64,000 bases of DNA from Kluyvera genomosp. 1. GTDB lineage: Bacteria; Pseudomonadota; Gammaproteobacteria; Enterobacterales; Enterobacteriaceae. Every line of letters starts with the position of its first letter. Position 1 is the stretch's first letter. Under the pieces are notes generated by a model that was not told where the DNA came from, searched no databases, and worked only from the letters and a program-made list of their open reading frames with translations. Position numbers and translations under genes: made by a program. Below, piece after piece: positions 27,879 through 38,040 of the stretch. The DNA lies in the NCBI RefSeq assembly GCF_001266615.1, contig NZ_LGHZ01000025.1:1-64000 (forward strand). Reading direction: 5' to 3'.

Positions 27879-28721
27879 TTAAAGAATAATCGTCCGGTTG
27901 CCGTAAACGAAGACACGTTGGGCAAGCACCTGATAAAGCGCACGGCTCAGTACGTTTTTCTCGACGTCACGCCCTGCACGCATCATATCTTCCGCAGTAT
28001 AGGTGTGATCGACGTGAATAACGTCCTGCATAATGATTGGACCTTCATCCAGATTATCGTTCACGTAGTGGGCGGTAGCACCGACAATCTTCACACCGCG
28101 CTCGTAAGCCTGATGGTAAGGACGCGCGCCAATAAATGCAGGCAGGAACGAGTGATGAATGTTGATAATTTTGTTCGGGAAGCGGCTGACAAATTCTGGC
28201 GTCAGGACGCGCATATATTTAGCCAACACGACATAATCAGGATCATGTGCTTCGATAGCATCGGCCATCAGCTTATCGTGATCTTCACGTGCCAGGCCTT
28301 CGTGGCTGACCAGTTGGAAAGGAATGTCAAAGCGTTCAACCAGCGTGCGCAGGGTTTCATGGTTGCCGATCACTGCAGCGATTTCCACGTCCAGGCCGCC
28401 ATAGTTGGCTTTCATCAGCAGGTCGCCCAGGCAGTGGGCTTCCTTGGTTACCAGAATCACGATGCGGCGACGGCCGGCTGGGTTCAGTTCACGAACGGAA
28501 CCTTCCGGCAGGGCGCTGTCTAAATCCGCAAGCAGGGTTGTGTCGTTGAAGATCCCTTCAAGCTCGGTACGCATAAAGAAGCGACCGGTGCGGTGATCGA
28601 CAAATTCATTGTTCTGCACGATGTTAAGTTCATGCTTGTAGCAAATGTTGGTAATACGCGCGATCAGACCTTTTTGGTCAGGACAGATAGTGCGCAGAAC
28701 TTTTCGTTGAATGGAGTGCAT
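27879..28721 (-). CDS. purU: Formyltetrahydrofolate deformylase PurU
   Basis: Cytosolic hydrolase that turns 10-formyl-THF into THF plus formate, balancing the one-carbon pool and feeding formate to PurT. The 280 residues have an N-terminal ACT regulatory domain (1-85, CPDQKGLIARITN) and a C-terminal formyltransferase domain with the catalytic Asn-His-Asp set (NIHHSFLPAF and later YVNDNLDEGPII). The start at 28721 (MHSIQRKVLRTICPDQ) aligns with E. coli PurU; the longer frame upstream has no family similarity. Confidence 0.97.
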   Translation of the reverse strand: MHSIQRKVLRTICPDQKGLIARITNICYKHELNIVQNNEFVDHRTGRFFMRTELEGIFNDTTLLADLDSALPEGSVRELNPAGRRRIVILVTKEAHCLGDLLMKANYGGLDVEIAAVIGNHETLRTLVERFDIPFQLVSHEGLAREDHDKLMADAIEAHDPDYVVLAKYMRVLTPEFVSRFPNKIINIHHSFLPAFIGARPYHQAYERGVKIVGATAHYVNDNLDEGPIIMQDVIHVDHTYTAEDMMRAGRDVEKNVLSRALYQVLAQRVFVYGNRTIIL

Positions 28722-28767
28722 TGCCGGGTAAATCCTGTTGATGATGTTTGCGAAGCTGTTATCGGGT

Positions 28768-29226
28768 CTATTGCCCGCAGCATTTTTTAAATTTCTTACC
28801 TGAGCCGCATGGGCAGGCATCGTTTCTGCCAATGACTGGCCGTGTACCGTCTATATAGTACCATTGCCCGTTTTCTTTTAAGAATCGTGAACGCTCAATG
28901 ATGGCGCCGTTCTTGTTATTTTCACTAAAGCGGGCAACAAAACTGACGAAGCCTTCATCAGGATTGCGGCCTTCCTCGGCGGCGAAAACGGTCAGTCCAA
29001 GCCATTGGGTATGGGCAAAACCCTTTTGAATATCGTCGCGGAAAGCACCAGCCTGACAGGATGCATGCCAGGTTCTGACCAGATAATCTGCATCTTTCAT
29101 GACGAAGGCGCAATAGCGGGAACGCATAAGGTGTGACGGGTCTGGAGCACATTCGTTACCGGACAGATAACGCTGACAACATAGGCTATACTCGAGAGCG
29201 CTGCCACATGGGCAAAGTTCTGACAA
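28768..29226 (-). CDS. ychJ: SEC-C motif protein YchJ (TTG start)
   Basis: Conserved 152-residue cytosolic protein of unknown role (UPF0225). It has a zinc-binding SEC-C type motif at each end: [13 protein letters not shown] near the N-terminus and [13 protein letters not shown] at the C-terminus, around a central NTF2-like domain. The start is a TTG at 29226: it aligns with E. coli ([17 protein letters not shown]) and has AGGGAGA six bases upstream. ATG-based starts further upstream would add unrelated sequence. Confidence 0.92.
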   Translation of the reverse strand: MSELCPCGSALEYSLCCQRYLSGNECAPDPSHLMRSRYCAFVMKDADYLVRTWHASCQAGAFRDDIQKGFAHTQWLGLTVFAAEEGRNPDEGFVSFVARFSENNKNGAIIERSRFLKENGQWYYIDGTRPVIGRNDACPCGSGKKFKKCCGQ

Positions 29227-29339
29227 AGATGTCTCCCTGAATCGACAGAGTAATGGCGAAATCACGCCTGATAGCACTATGGTAACCGAGCGCTGGCAAT
29301 GATGCCACGCCAGAAGCAAGAGGACGTTCATCGGGAATA

Positions 29340-30251
29340 ATGAGAAAAATCAAAATTGGCCTGGCGTTAGGTTCAGGGGCAGCGCGAGGCTGGTCGCATA
29401 TTGGCGTCATTAAAGCGCTACAAAAGATGGGCATTGAGATTGATATTGTCGCGGGGTGTTCTATCGGTTCACTGGTTGGCGCGGCCTATGCCAGTAATCG
29501 TCTTCCCGAGCTGGAGCAGTGGGTCTGCTCCTTTAGCTATTGGGATGTTCTGCGGTTAATGGATCTTTCCTGGCGTCGCGGCGGGCTGCTGCGCGGTGAG
29601 CGGGTGTTTAATCACTATCGGCAGATTATGCCAAACGAGATGATTGAACACTGTGAGCGGCGTTTTGCGGCGGTCGCAACGAATCTCAGTACTGGCCGTG
29701 AACTGTGGTTTACCGAAGGCGATCTGCATATGGCGGTGCGAGCCTCTTGCAGCATTCCTGGTTTAATGGCACCGGTTCAGCATAATGGTTATTGGCTAGT
29801 GGATGGTGCGGTGGTCAATCCGGTACCGGTCTCGCTAACACGTGCGCTGGGAGCCGACATTGTGATTGCTGTCGATTTGCAACATGACGCACATCTTATG
29901 CAGCAGGATCTCCTGTCCGCCAATATTCAGCCTGATGTTGGAATAAATGAGTCCGAGGATGAGCTATCATGGCGTGAGCGTCTGCGTTCTCGCCTGGGGC
30001 GAGTGGCTGCCCGTCGTTCGGTCGTTGCACCGACGGCGATGGAAATTATGACGACCTCGATTCAGGTGCTGGAAAATCGGCTTAAGCGTAACCGTATGGC
30101 GGGCGATCCGCCGGATATCCTCTTACAACCGTTTTGCCCCCAGATATCTACTCTGGATTTTCATCGAGCTTCGTCTGCGATAGCCGCCGGTCAACAAGCG
30201 GTTGAAAAAAAGACAGATGAGCTTTTACCTTTAGTGAGAAGTTCCACTTAA
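29340..30251 (+). CDS. rssA: Patatin-like phospholipase-family protein RssA
   Basis: Predicted serine esterase/phospholipase of the patatin family, 303 residues. The oxyanion loop [13 protein letters not shown] (11-23), nucleophile elbow GCSIG (Ser41) and the catalytic Asp in VDGAVVNP are all present. The substrate is unknown. It is upstream of rssB in E. coli as here (89-base gap) and can be co-transcribed with it. It is two residues longer than E. coli RssA as I recall it, through small changes in a variable region around 200-215. Confidence 0.95.
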   Translation: MRKIKIGLALGSGAARGWSHIGVIKALQKMGIEIDIVAGCSIGSLVGAAYASNRLPELEQWVCSFSYWDVLRLMDLSWRRGGLLRGERVFNHYRQIMPNEMIEHCERRFAAVATNLSTGRELWFTEGDLHMAVRASCSIPGLMAPVQHNGYWLVDGAVVNPVPVSLTRALGADIVIAVDLQHDAHLMQQDLLSANIQPDVGINESEDELSWRERLRSRLGRVAARRSVVAPTAMEIMTTSIQVLENRLKRNRMAGDPPDILLQPFCPQISTLDFHRASSAIAAGQQAVEKKTDELLPLVRSST

Positions 30252-30340
30252 GGTTTTTTTCGACTACTTCAGCAAATTCTGAAAGGCGATTATCACAATA
30301 GCATGCCACTATTTACTTATCGTCGGGCAGGGGAGACATC

Positions 30341-31354
30341 ATGACGCAGCCGTTGGCGGGAAAACAGATTTTAATTGTTGAAGACGAACCCGTTTTCCGC
30401 TCACTTATGGATTCATGGCTTTCGTCACTTGGCGCGAGCACCCTTCTGGCCCAGGACGGCGTCGATGCGTTAACGCAGATGGCGAGCCAGAAACCCGATC
30501 TGATGATTTGCGACCTGGCGATGCCGCGTATGAACGGGTTGCAGCTGGTTGAGCATCTGCGTAATGCTGGTGATACGTTGCCTATCCTTATCATTTCTGC
30601 GACGGAAAATATGGCTGATATTGCCAAAGCGCTGCGTCTTGGCGTTCAGGACGTATTATTAAAACCTGTCAAAGATTTGAATCGTCTGCGTGAAACCGTG
30701 CTGGCCTGCCTTTATCCTAATATGTTTAATTCCCGCGTCGAAGAAGAAGAGCGGCTATTTGAAGATTGGGATGCGCTGGTTAACAATCCCGCAGCAGCAG
30801 CCAAGTTGCTGCAAGAGTTACAGCCGCCGGTACAGCAACAAATATCACATTGTCGGATAAATTATCGCCAGCTTATGGCCGTTGATGCGCCAGGACTGGT
30901 TTTGGATATTGCCCCATTATCAGAACACGATTTAGCATTTTATTGTCTTGATGTTACCCGGGCGGGAGATAATGGGGTATTAGCCGCTCTATTACTGCGG
31001 GTACTATTTAATGGTTTGCTGCAAGAGCAACTTTCGCATCAAGGCCAACGACTACCAGAATTAGGGAGTCTGTTAAAACAGGTTAATCAGTTGCTGCGGC
31101 AAGCTAACCTTCCCGGGCAGTTCCCGTTACTTGTCGGTTATTATCACAGCGGTTTAAAAAACCTCATTTTGGTATCTGCTGGGCTGAACGGGACATTAAA
31201 TACCGGTGACCATCAAATTCAAATAAGTAATGGCGTGCCGCTCGGTACGTTAGGAAACGCTTATCTCAACCAAATAAGTCAGCGCTGTACTTCATGGCAG
31301 TGTCAGGTTTGGGGAAATGGTGGCCGTTTACGCCTAATGTTGTCTGCGGAATGA
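30341..31354 (+). CDS. rssB: Sigma-S adaptor/response regulator RssB
   Basis: Adaptor that binds sigma-S (RpoS) and hands it to the ClpXP protease in growing cells. The 337 residues start with a receiver domain (ILIVEDEPVF, phosphorylation site Asp58 in MICDLAMP, Lys108 region LLKPVKD) and end in a degenerate PP2C-like phosphatase domain without the metal ligands. Same length as in E. coli. The gap to rssA is short and may hold its own promoter. Confidence 0.96.
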   Translation: MTQPLAGKQILIVEDEPVFRSLMDSWLSSLGASTLLAQDGVDALTQMASQKPDLMICDLAMPRMNGLQLVEHLRNAGDTLPILIISATENMADIAKALRLGVQDVLLKPVKDLNRLRETVLACLYPNMFNSRVEEEERLFEDWDALVNNPAAAAKLLQELQPPVQQQISHCRINYRQLMAVDAPGLVLDIAPLSEHDLAFYCLDVTRAGDNGVLAALLLRVLFNGLLQEQLSHQGQRLPELGSLLKQVNQLLRQANLPGQFPLLVGYYHSGLKNLILVSAGLNGTLNTGDHQIQISNGVPLGTLGNAYLNQISQRCTSWQCQVWGNGGRLRLMLSAE

Positions 31355-31677
31355 GCAAACGCATTTTTTTATAGGGATAGCTTTAACGGCTTATCTGCCG
31401 TGGTGATACTATCTGCAAATTGATGTGGATATACTCGTCATGCTTCAGCTTGCTGGTGTGTTGACCCGAGCCATTATCATCGTTGGCATGTTAAACGAGG
31501 TATTCGGTGAATTGGGAAGCGCTCCTCCTTCAGCTCAATGTCTTCGACTACGAGTATAAATCTTAATTCGAGGTCAACGTGTCCTTTTCAGAGCAGCCTC
31601 ATGAGGTTGTAATGATATACTCGATGCGTACTTAATTAACGAGCAAGTTCAAAGTTTGAACAGTTCAGGAGATTTGA
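31355..31677 (+). other. rssB-galU intergenic region
   Basis: A 323-base spacer without a credible frame. It must carry the galU promoter. A small hairpin CAGCCTCATGAGGTTG lies at about 31592-31607. I see no other repeat, and the SD for galU is CAGGAGAT just before the ATG. Confidence 0.5.
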
Positions 31678-32586
31678 ATGGCTGCCCTAAATTCGAAAGT
31701 AACAAAGGCTGTAATCCCGGTTGCGGGATTAGGGACGAGGATGTTACCGGCGACAAAAGCAATTCCTAAGGAAATGCTGCCGCTGGTAGATAAGCCTTTA
31801 ATTCAGTATGTCGTGAACGAGTGTATTGCCGCTGGTATCACTGAAATTGTACTGGTTACCCATTCTTCCAAGAATTCCATCGAAAACCACTTTGATACCA
31901 GCTTTGAGCTTGAAGCCATGCTGGAGAAGCGCGTTAAACGTCAGCTTCTGGAAGAAGTACAGTCTATCTGTCCGCCGCACGTCACCATCATGCAGGTACG
32001 TCAGGGGCTGGCTAAAGGGCTGGGACATGCAGTCCTGTGTGCGCATCCGGTTGTTGGCGATGAGCCAGTCGCAGTCATCCTGCCAGACGTGATTCTTGAT
32101 GAATATGAATCCGATCTGAGCCGTGATAACCTGGCTGAAATGATCGCGCGATATGATGAAACGGGCGCCAGCCAGATCATGGTTGAGCCGGTTGCTGATG
32201 TGACCGCATATGGGGTTGTTGATTGCAAGGGCGCCACCCTGAACCCAGGCGACAGCGTACCGATGGTTGGCGTGGTTGAGAAACCAAAGGCTGACGCGGC
32301 GCCATCGAATCTCGCCGTTGTGGGTCGCTATGTACTGAGTGCAGAAATTTGGCCTCTGCTGGCCAAAACTCCTCCGGGTGCCGGTGATGAAATCCAGTTG
32401 ACTGACGCTATCGATATGCTCATCGAAAAAGAGACTGTTGAAGCGTACCACATGAAAGGCAAGAGCCATGACTGCGGTAATAAGCTGGGGTATATGCAGG
32501 CGTTTGTGGAATACGGTATCCGCCACAATACGCTGGGTGAAGATTTCAAAGCCTGGCTGCAAGATACTCTGGGCATCGCAAAGTAA
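31678..32586 (+). CDS. galU: UTP-glucose-1-phosphate uridylyltransferase GalU
   Basis: Makes UDP-glucose from UTP and glucose-1-phosphate, needed for galactose use, LPS core, capsule, trehalose and osmoregulated glucans. The 302 residues have the nucleotidyltransferase motif [20 protein letters not shown] (15-34) and the conserved VEKP and GNKLGYM stretches. Length equals E. coli GalU. A perfect SD AGGAGA lies before the ATG. It converges with hns, each gene having its own terminator. Confidence 0.98.
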   Translation: MAALNSKVTKAVIPVAGLGTRMLPATKAIPKEMLPLVDKPLIQYVVNECIAAGITEIVLVTHSSKNSIENHFDTSFELEAMLEKRVKRQLLEEVQSICPPHVTIMQVRQGLAKGLGHAVLCAHPVVGDEPVAVILPDVILDEYESDLSRDNLAEMIARYDETGASQIMVEPVADVTAYGVVDCKGATLNPGDSVPMVGVVEKPKADAAPSNLAVVGRYVLSAEIWPLLAKTPPGAGDEIQLTDAIDMLIEKETVEAYHMKGKSHDCGNKLGYMQAFVEYGIRHNTLGEDFKAWLQDTLGIAK

Positions 32587-32604
32587 TTTTGTGATGGCGA
32601 CTAA

Positions 32605-32627
32605 AACCGGGGAAACCCGGTTTTTTT
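32605..32627 (+). terminator. galU terminator
   Basis: AACCGGG-GAAA-CCCGGTT stem with a GAAA tetraloop and a run of T. Confidence 0.88.
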
Positions 32628-32707
32628 ATATCTTAATAACGGCTATGGATAAAAAATGTACTCGCCAGGGTGGGGGCGTTATCACGAGACAGGGATCGTT
32701 CAGATAT

Positions 32708-32729
32708 AAAAAATCCCGCCGAAGCGGGA
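32708..32729 (-). terminator. hns terminator
   Basis: On the minus strand TCCCGC-UUCG-GCGGGA (an ultrastable UUCG tetraloop) is followed by six U. Confidence 0.9.
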
Positions 32730-32748
32730 CTTTCGCGAAGCGTTAGGA

Positions 32749-33162
32749 TTAATCCTTGATCAGGAAATCGTCCAGAGATTTACCCTGTTCGTCCATCGCT
32801 TTTTTGATTACTGCTGGGGTACGGCCCTGGCCGGTCCAGGTTTTGGTTTCGCCGTTTTCGTCAACGTAGCTATATTTAGCCGGACGTGCAGCGCGTTTAG
32901 CTTTGGTGCCAGTTTTAGCAGCAGCCATGCTATTCAGCAGTTCGTTCGGATCAATACCGTCAGCAATCAGCATTTCGCGATATTGTTGCAGTTTACGAGT
33001 GCGTTCTTCGATTTCTGCAGCTGCAGCGTTATCTTCTTCGCGGCGTTCGTTAACAACAACTTCTAATTTTTCCAGCATTTCTTCAAGCGTTTCAAGGGTG
33101 CATTCTCTTGCCTGCGCACGAAGAGTACGGATGTTGTTCAAAATTTTAAGTGCTTCGCTCAT
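32749..33162 (-). CDS. hns: Nucleoid-associated silencer H-NS
   Basis: Global DNA-bridging repressor of AT-rich and horizontally acquired genes. The 137 residues show the N-terminal oligomerisation coiled coil (1-80), a flexible linker, and the C-terminal DNA-binding loop [12 protein letters not shown] (about 109-120) with the AT-hook-like QGR core. Length is that of E. coli H-NS. The start context GAGATTACTACA before ATG is as in E. coli. Its promoter is recognisable 45-75 bases upstream. Confidence 0.98.
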   Translation of the reverse strand: MSEALKILNNIRTLRAQARECTLETLEEMLEKLEVVVNERREEDNAAAAEIEERTRKLQQYREMLIADGIDPNELLNSMAAAKTGTKAKRAARPAKYSYVDENGETKTWTGQGRTPAVIKKAMDEQGKSLDDFLIKD

Positions 33163-34071
33163 TGTAGTAATCTCAAACTTATATTGTGGGGTGGTTTGTT
33201 GCTGTAATAATAGAGCGATAAAATCAGTTGTGCAATAGGGAAGAATGTAAGGAATTCAAAATAACGTGTTATTTGGTGCTGTTATTTATATTTATAAGTT
33301 AAATTGTCCGCAATGATACAGAATCAGCTCGTCCTTATTGTCGCAGTGGCGAAACGGGATAACATGCGGGCCGCCGGAGGACCCCTGCACATAAATATAC
33401 TCCGTATGGATAAATATCAACCTTATGTATTACCCGACAGGTGTTCATTTTGTGCATCGTTTTATCGGTTGCGAATCGTTACGCACCTCAACCACTTTGC
33501 ACGCCGGCTGGCTTTGTGTATCGATTTTCTTAACCATCACTTATCTATTTACCTTCTTTCCTGTACGGGTAAATTTCTGCGATATGATAACAATGTCCAA
33601 TGTCTGGGTTGGCAATACAGCACAAGCCATGAAGGGCTCAGCTTTAAGGCCATAGTTATGACGATGTTATTTCAGGCGGAAACTGTTTAATTTACAGATA
33701 ACAAAGGCGGGTATATCGCTACACAAATTGGTACTGGTCACATTTTTTATGTCGGATTCATTAAATTTTTCAACTATTCATCGTGCTAGCTATTTTATCG
33801 CATTGCTCGGAGAATCCGCGCAGTTGTGCTGGCAGGAAAAACTAAATAATCCAGCTATATGATGGTGTTAACTGTAATTAGCGTTAAATATAGTCGGTAC
33901 GCAATTAACGTGCCGGTTATTAACGGTAACGCTAAATGCTTCCCCTGCGAAAGGGGCAGCGGTTGATGTGTTGGCTCATACGCAATGAAGAGATGACGCA
34001 GAGAGCGTGGGCGTAAAATATGTTACACTGCGAGCCGTTTAAAAAACGCATCGATTAGGATCTCTCAGCCA
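33163..34071. other. hns-tdk divergent intergenic region (909 bases)
   Basis: Unusually long spacer. It holds the hns promoter (33207-33235, minus), a 7-2-7 inverted repeat AAATAAC-GT-GTTATTT (33257-33272) behind it, and a hairpin 33938-33960 (CCCCT/AGGGG with GCT/AGC) in the tdk leader. A plus-strand frame of 128 codons (33304-33690) and one of 76 codons in another frame overlap here; neither resembles a family I know nor has a good ribosome site, so I treat the stretch as non-coding. Confidence 0.55.
33207..33235 (-). promoter_or_regulatory. hns promoter
   Basis: On the minus strand TTGCAC, a 17-base spacer and TATTAT lie 45-73 bases before the ATG, consistent with a short untranslated leader. 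Confidence 0.75.
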
Positions 34072-34701
34072 ATGGCACAACTTTATTTCTACTACTCAGC
34101 GATGAATGCAGGGAAGTCGACGGCCCTTTTGCAGTCGTCATACAATTACCAGGAGCGCGGTATGCGCACCATCGTTTATACCGCTGAAATAGACGATCGT
34201 TTTGGTGCAGGCAAAGTCAGCTCCCGCATCGGTTTGTCATCGCCGGCGAAGCTGTTTAACCATACCAGTAATTTGTTTGATGAAATTAATGCAGAGAACG
34301 CTCGTGAGCCGGTCAACTGCGTGCTGGTGGATGAATGCCAGTTTCTCACGCGTGAGCAGGTCTACGCGCTTTCTGACGTGGTTGATAACCTTGATATCCC
34401 GGTATTGTGCTACGGGCTGAGAACGGATTTCCGCGGTGAGCTATTCGGCGGCAGTCAGTATTTATTAGCGCTGTCAGACAAGCTGGTGGAATTAAAAACG
34501 ATCTGTTTCTGTGGCCGTAAGGCTAGCATGGTTTTACGTCTTGACCAGGAGGGGCGCCCGTATAACGAAGGGGAGCAGGTGGTTATCGGCGGAAATGAAC
34601 GTTATGTATCCGTATGTCGTAAACACTATAAAGAAGCGCTGGAGAAGGGCTCACTGACGCTCATCCAGGAAAACCATCGCCAAGCCTGTCGTTCATGCTA
34701 A
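34072..34701 (+). CDS. tdk: Thymidine kinase Tdk
   Basis: Type II thymidine kinase, phosphorylating thymidine (and deoxyuridine) for nucleotide salvage. The 209 residues contain the P-loop SAMNAGKST (about 9-17), the Walker B/lid region VDECQFLT, and four Cys of the structural zinc site (CFCGRKA and the C-terminal CRKH). It is a few residues longer than E. coli Tdk at the C-terminus (ending ACRSC). It is divergent from hns, with a GGATCTC stretch as weak SD. Confidence 0.96.
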   Translation: MAQLYFYYSAMNAGKSTALLQSSYNYQERGMRTIVYTAEIDDRFGAGKVSSRIGLSSPAKLFNHTSNLFDEINAENAREPVNCVLVDECQFLTREQVYALSDVVDNLDIPVLCYGLRTDFRGELFGGSQYLLALSDKLVELKTICFCGRKASMVLRLDQEGRPYNEGEQVVIGGNERYVSVCRKHYKEALEKGSLTLIQENHRQACRSC

Positions 34702-34813
34702 TCGCCGTCTGATGCTTCTCCTGCCTCTTCAATGCGATGCTAACTAAGGGGCAGGGAAGTTGTCCCGCCGTTTTACCCAAGTTACTCTGATTTTTCTCTT
34801 TGAATCTGACCCA

Positions 34814-34841
34814 TAAAAAAAGCCCCATCGACGATGGGGCT
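34814..34841 (-). terminator. adhE terminator
   Basis: On the minus strand AGCCCCATC pairs with GATGGGGCT and is followed by seven U. Confidence 0.88.
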
Positions 34842-34874
34842 TGATATTTACCTGTTCAGCAGAGATGGAGCGAA

Positions 34875-37544
34875 TTATTTCTTCGCTTTTTTCTCTGCTT
34901 TGGCTGGCGCTGCTTCTTTCTTCTCTTCTGCGGCACCTTCAACGAATTCACGTCCGTAGAAAGTATCCAGCAGGATCTGTTTCAGTTCAGCAATCAGCGG
35001 ATAGCGTGGGTTCGCACCGGTACACTGGTCATCAAACGCATCTTCAGACAGTTTGTCGACATGCGCCAGGAAGTCAGATTCCTGCACGCCAGCTTCGCGG
35101 ATTGACTTAGGAATACCCAGGTCAGCTTTAATTTCGTCCAACCAGCCCAGCAGTTTCTCGATCTTAGCTGCAGTACGGTCGCCCGGTGCAGTCAGACCCA
35201 GATGGTCTGCGATTTCAGCATAGCGACGACGAGCCTGTGGGCGGTCATACTGGCTGAATGCGGTCTGTTTGGTTGGGTTGTCGTTCGCGTTATAGCGAAT
35301 AACGTTGCTGATCAGCAGGGCGTTCGCCAGACCGTGAGGAATGTGGAACTGAGAGCCCAACTTGTGCGCCATGGAGTGACATACACCCAGGAAGGCGTTA
35401 GCAAACGCGATGCCCGCGATGGTTGCTGCACTGTGAACACGTTCACGAGCTACCGGGTTCTTAGAACCTTCATGGTAAGACGCTGGCAGGTTTTCTTTCA
35501 GCAGTTTCAGAGCTTGCAGTGCCTGACCGTCAGAGAACTCAGAAGCCAGTACGGAAACGTAAGCTTCCAGGGCGTGAGTTACAGCATCCAGACCACCGAA
35601 TGCACACAGGGATTTAGGCATATCCATCACCAGGTTGGCATCAACAATCGCCATGTCTGGGGTCAGCGCGTAGTCTGCCAGAGGATATTTCTGACCTGTT
35701 GCATCGTCGGTTACAACCGCAAACGGAGTCACTTCAGAACCGGTACCGGAAGTGGTGGTGATAGCAACCATTTTGGCTTTCACACCCATTTTCGGGAACT
35801 TGTAGATACGTTTACGGATGTCCATAAAGCGCAGCGCCAATTCTTCGAAGTGAGTTTCTGGGTGCTCGTACATAACCCACATGATTTTAGCAGCATCCAT
35901 TGGGGAACCGCCGCCCAGCGCGATAATCACGTCTGGTTTGAAGGAGTTCGCCAGTTCTGCACCTTTACGTACGATAGTCAGCGTTGGGTCAGCTTCAACT
36001 TCGAAGAACACGTCAACTTCAACGCCAGCTGCTTTCAGCACAGAGGTGATCTGGTCTGCATAGCCGTTGTTGAACAGGAAGCGGTCAGTCACGATGAGCG
36101 CACGTTTGTGGCCATCAGTAATCAATTCATCCAACGCAATAGGCAGTGAGCCACGGCGGAAGTAGATAGATTTCGGAAGTTTGTGCCACAACATGTTTTC
36201 AGCTCGCTTAGCAACGGTTTTCTTGTTGATCAGGTGCTTAGGACCAACGTTTTCAGAGATGGAGTTACCACCCCATGAACCACAACCCAGAGTCAGGGAA
36301 GGTGCGAGTTTGAAGTTATACAGGTCACCGATACCACCCTGAGAAGCAGGGGTGTTAATCAGGATACGCGCGGTTTTCATCATCTGGCCGAAGTGAGCAA
36401 CACGTTCTGGCTGGTTGTCCTGGTCGGTGTACAGGCAAGAGGTATGACCGATACCGCCCATCGCAACCAGTTTTTCTGCTTTAACTACAGCATCTTCAAA
36501 GTCTTTCGCGCGGTACATTGCCAGCGTCGGAGACAGTTTTTCGTGTGCAAACGGTTCGCTTTCGTCAACAACCTTCACTTCACCAATCAGGATCTTGGTG
36601 GTTGCTGGAACGGTGAAGCCTGCCAGTTCAGCGATCTTATGCGCTGGCTGACCTACGATAGCGGCGTTCAGACCGCCATTTTTCAGGATGATGTCCTGAA
36701 CGGCTTTCAGCTCTTTGCCCTGCAGCATGTAGCCACCGTGGCTAGCGAAACGTTCGCGAACGGCGTCGTATACCGAGTCAACAACAACAACGGACTGTTC
36801 TGAAGCACAGATTACGCCGTTATCGAAGGTTTTAGACATCAATACAGAAGCGACAGCACGTTTGATATCAGCGGTTTCGTCGATAACAACAGGGGTGTTA
36901 CCTGCGCCAACGCCGATTGCTGGTTTACCGGAGCTGTATGCTGCTTTAACCATGCCTGGACCGCCGGTCGCGAGAATCAGGTTAATGTCAGGGTGGTGCA
37001 TCAGCGCGTTAGACAGCTCAACGGACGGTTGATCAATCCAGCCGATCAGATCTTTCGGTGCACCCGCAGCAATAGCAGCTTGCAGAACGATGTCAGCGGC
37101 TTTGTTAGTGGCATCTTTCGCACGTGGGTGCGGGGAGAAGATGATGGCGTTACGCGTCTTCAGGCTGATCAGCGATTTGAAGATAGCAGTAGAAGTTGGG
37201 TTAGTAGTCGGTACGATACCGCAGATAATACCGATAGGTTCGGCGATGGTGATGGTACCGAAAGTGTCGTCTTCAGACAGAACACCGCAGGTTTTTTCAT
37301 CTTTATAGGCGTTGTAGATATATTCAGACGCGAAGTGGTTTTTGATCACTTTGTCTTCAACGATACCCATGCCGGATTCGGCAACGGCCATTTTTGCGAG
37401 AGGGATTCGAGCATCTGCAGCGGCCAGGGCGGCGGCGCGGAAGATTTTGTCAACTTGCTCTTGAGTGAAACTGGCATATTCACGCTGGGCTTTTTTTACG
37501 CGCTCTACGAGTGCGTTAAGTTCAGCGACATTAGTAACAGCCAT
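34875..37544 (-). CDS. adhE: Bifunctional acetaldehyde-CoA/alcohol dehydrogenase AdhE
   Basis: Fermentation enzyme converting acetyl-CoA to ethanol in two NADH-dependent steps; forms helical spirosomes. The 889 residues have an N-terminal aldehyde dehydrogenase domain (about 1-440, catalytic Cys in DNGVICASEQS) and a C-terminal iron-dependent alcohol dehydrogenase domain (about 450-870, GGGSPMDAAK and the His-containing GVCHSMAHKLG). The Lys/Ala-rich tail (EEKKEAAPAKAEKKAKK) is like E. coli's. The ATG has AGGAGAG upstream. Confidence 0.98.
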   Translation of the reverse strand: MAVTNVAELNALVERVKKAQREYASFTQEQVDKIFRAAALAAADARIPLAKMAVAESGMGIVEDKVIKNHFASEYIYNAYKDEKTCGVLSEDDTFGTITIAEPIGIICGIVPTTNPTSTAIFKSLISLKTRNAIIFSPHPRAKDATNKAADIVLQAAIAAGAPKDLIGWIDQPSVELSNALMHHPDINLILATGGPGMVKAAYSSGKPAIGVGAGNTPVVIDETADIKRAVASVLMSKTFDNGVICASEQSVVVVDSVYDAVRERFASHGGYMLQGKELKAVQDIILKNGGLNAAIVGQPAHKIAELAGFTVPATTKILIGEVKVVDESEPFAHEKLSPTLAMYRAKDFEDAVVKAEKLVAMGGIGHTSCLYTDQDNQPERVAHFGQMMKTARILINTPASQGGIGDLYNFKLAPSLTLGCGSWGGNSISENVGPKHLINKKTVAKRAENMLWHKLPKSIYFRRGSLPIALDELITDGHKRALIVTDRFLFNNGYADQITSVLKAAGVEVDVFFEVEADPTLTIVRKGAELANSFKPDVIIALGGGSPMDAAKIMWVMYEHPETHFEELALRFMDIRKRIYKFPKMGVKAKMVAITTTSGTGSEVTPFAVVTDDATGQKYPLADYALTPDMAIVDANLVMDMPKSLCAFGGLDAVTHALEAYVSVLASEFSDGQALQALKLLKENLPASYHEGSKNPVARERVHSAATIAGIAFANAFLGVCHSMAHKLGSQFHIPHGLANALLISNVIRYNANDNPTKQTAFSQYDRPQARRRYAEIADHLGLTAPGDRTAAKIEKLLGWLDEIKADLGIPKSIREAGVQESDFLAHVDKLSEDAFDDQCTGANPRYPLIAELKQILLDTFYGREFVEGAAEEKKEAAPAKAEKKAKK

Positions 37545-38040
37545 AATGCTCTCCTGATAATGTTAAACTTTTTTAGTGAATCATCTGCTCGACAAGTCAG
37601 TATAGACAAATCACCTGCAGCTGGGGAAAAAGTTAAGAAAACAAAGCGTTATTCACAAACTGATCCACTGATTTACTAAAAGAGCTTCGATTTAGCCAAG
37701 GAGCCTACCGTCAGAGATACACCTGATTTTTCAGGCTGATTCCCTTTCGGTGTAAGCAGATTACCCACTTCTGAGTACGAATTACGTGATCTAAATCAAA
37801 TTTAGGCTAAGCTGACACCTTTCAGCATGGTGCTTTTAGTAAAACGCGGAGTCTGTTAATCATTCGTGAGTATCGGTGGAGGAAACATTAGCATAGTTTA
37901 CACAAATCTATAACACTCTGTTTTACCCCTCTTTTTATGGATAATTCAGATGAAGACTGCTAATAAAAAGGGTATTGTCAGCGCATTTCACGGTTTGTTG
38001 TTCGTCAACTACAACTTTTAATGGTTTCTTCGGGGTTCAT
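37545..38040. other. adhE-ychE divergent regulatory region
   Basis: A 496-base spacer without a gene. It carries the long adhE leader and promoters. GTGAT-CTAA-ATCAA at 37786-37799 is one base from an FNR site and also CRP-like, and TACCCAC at 37762-37768 looks like a NarL heptamer; E. coli adhE is repressed by NarL. The ychE start is inside the right edge. Confidence 0.55.
37786..37799. promoter_or_regulatory. FNR-like site upstream of adhE
   Basis: GTGAT-CTAA-ATCAA differs from the FNR consensus at one outer base. It is about 240 bases upstream of the adhE ATG. Position relative to a start site cannot be set from sequence alone. Confidence 0.4.

Noticed and set aside
33304-33690. 128-codon plus-strand frame in the hns-tdk gap
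   Set aside because: No credible ribosome site, no family pattern, and an overlapping 76-codon frame of equal quality; kept only as part of the intergenic note.
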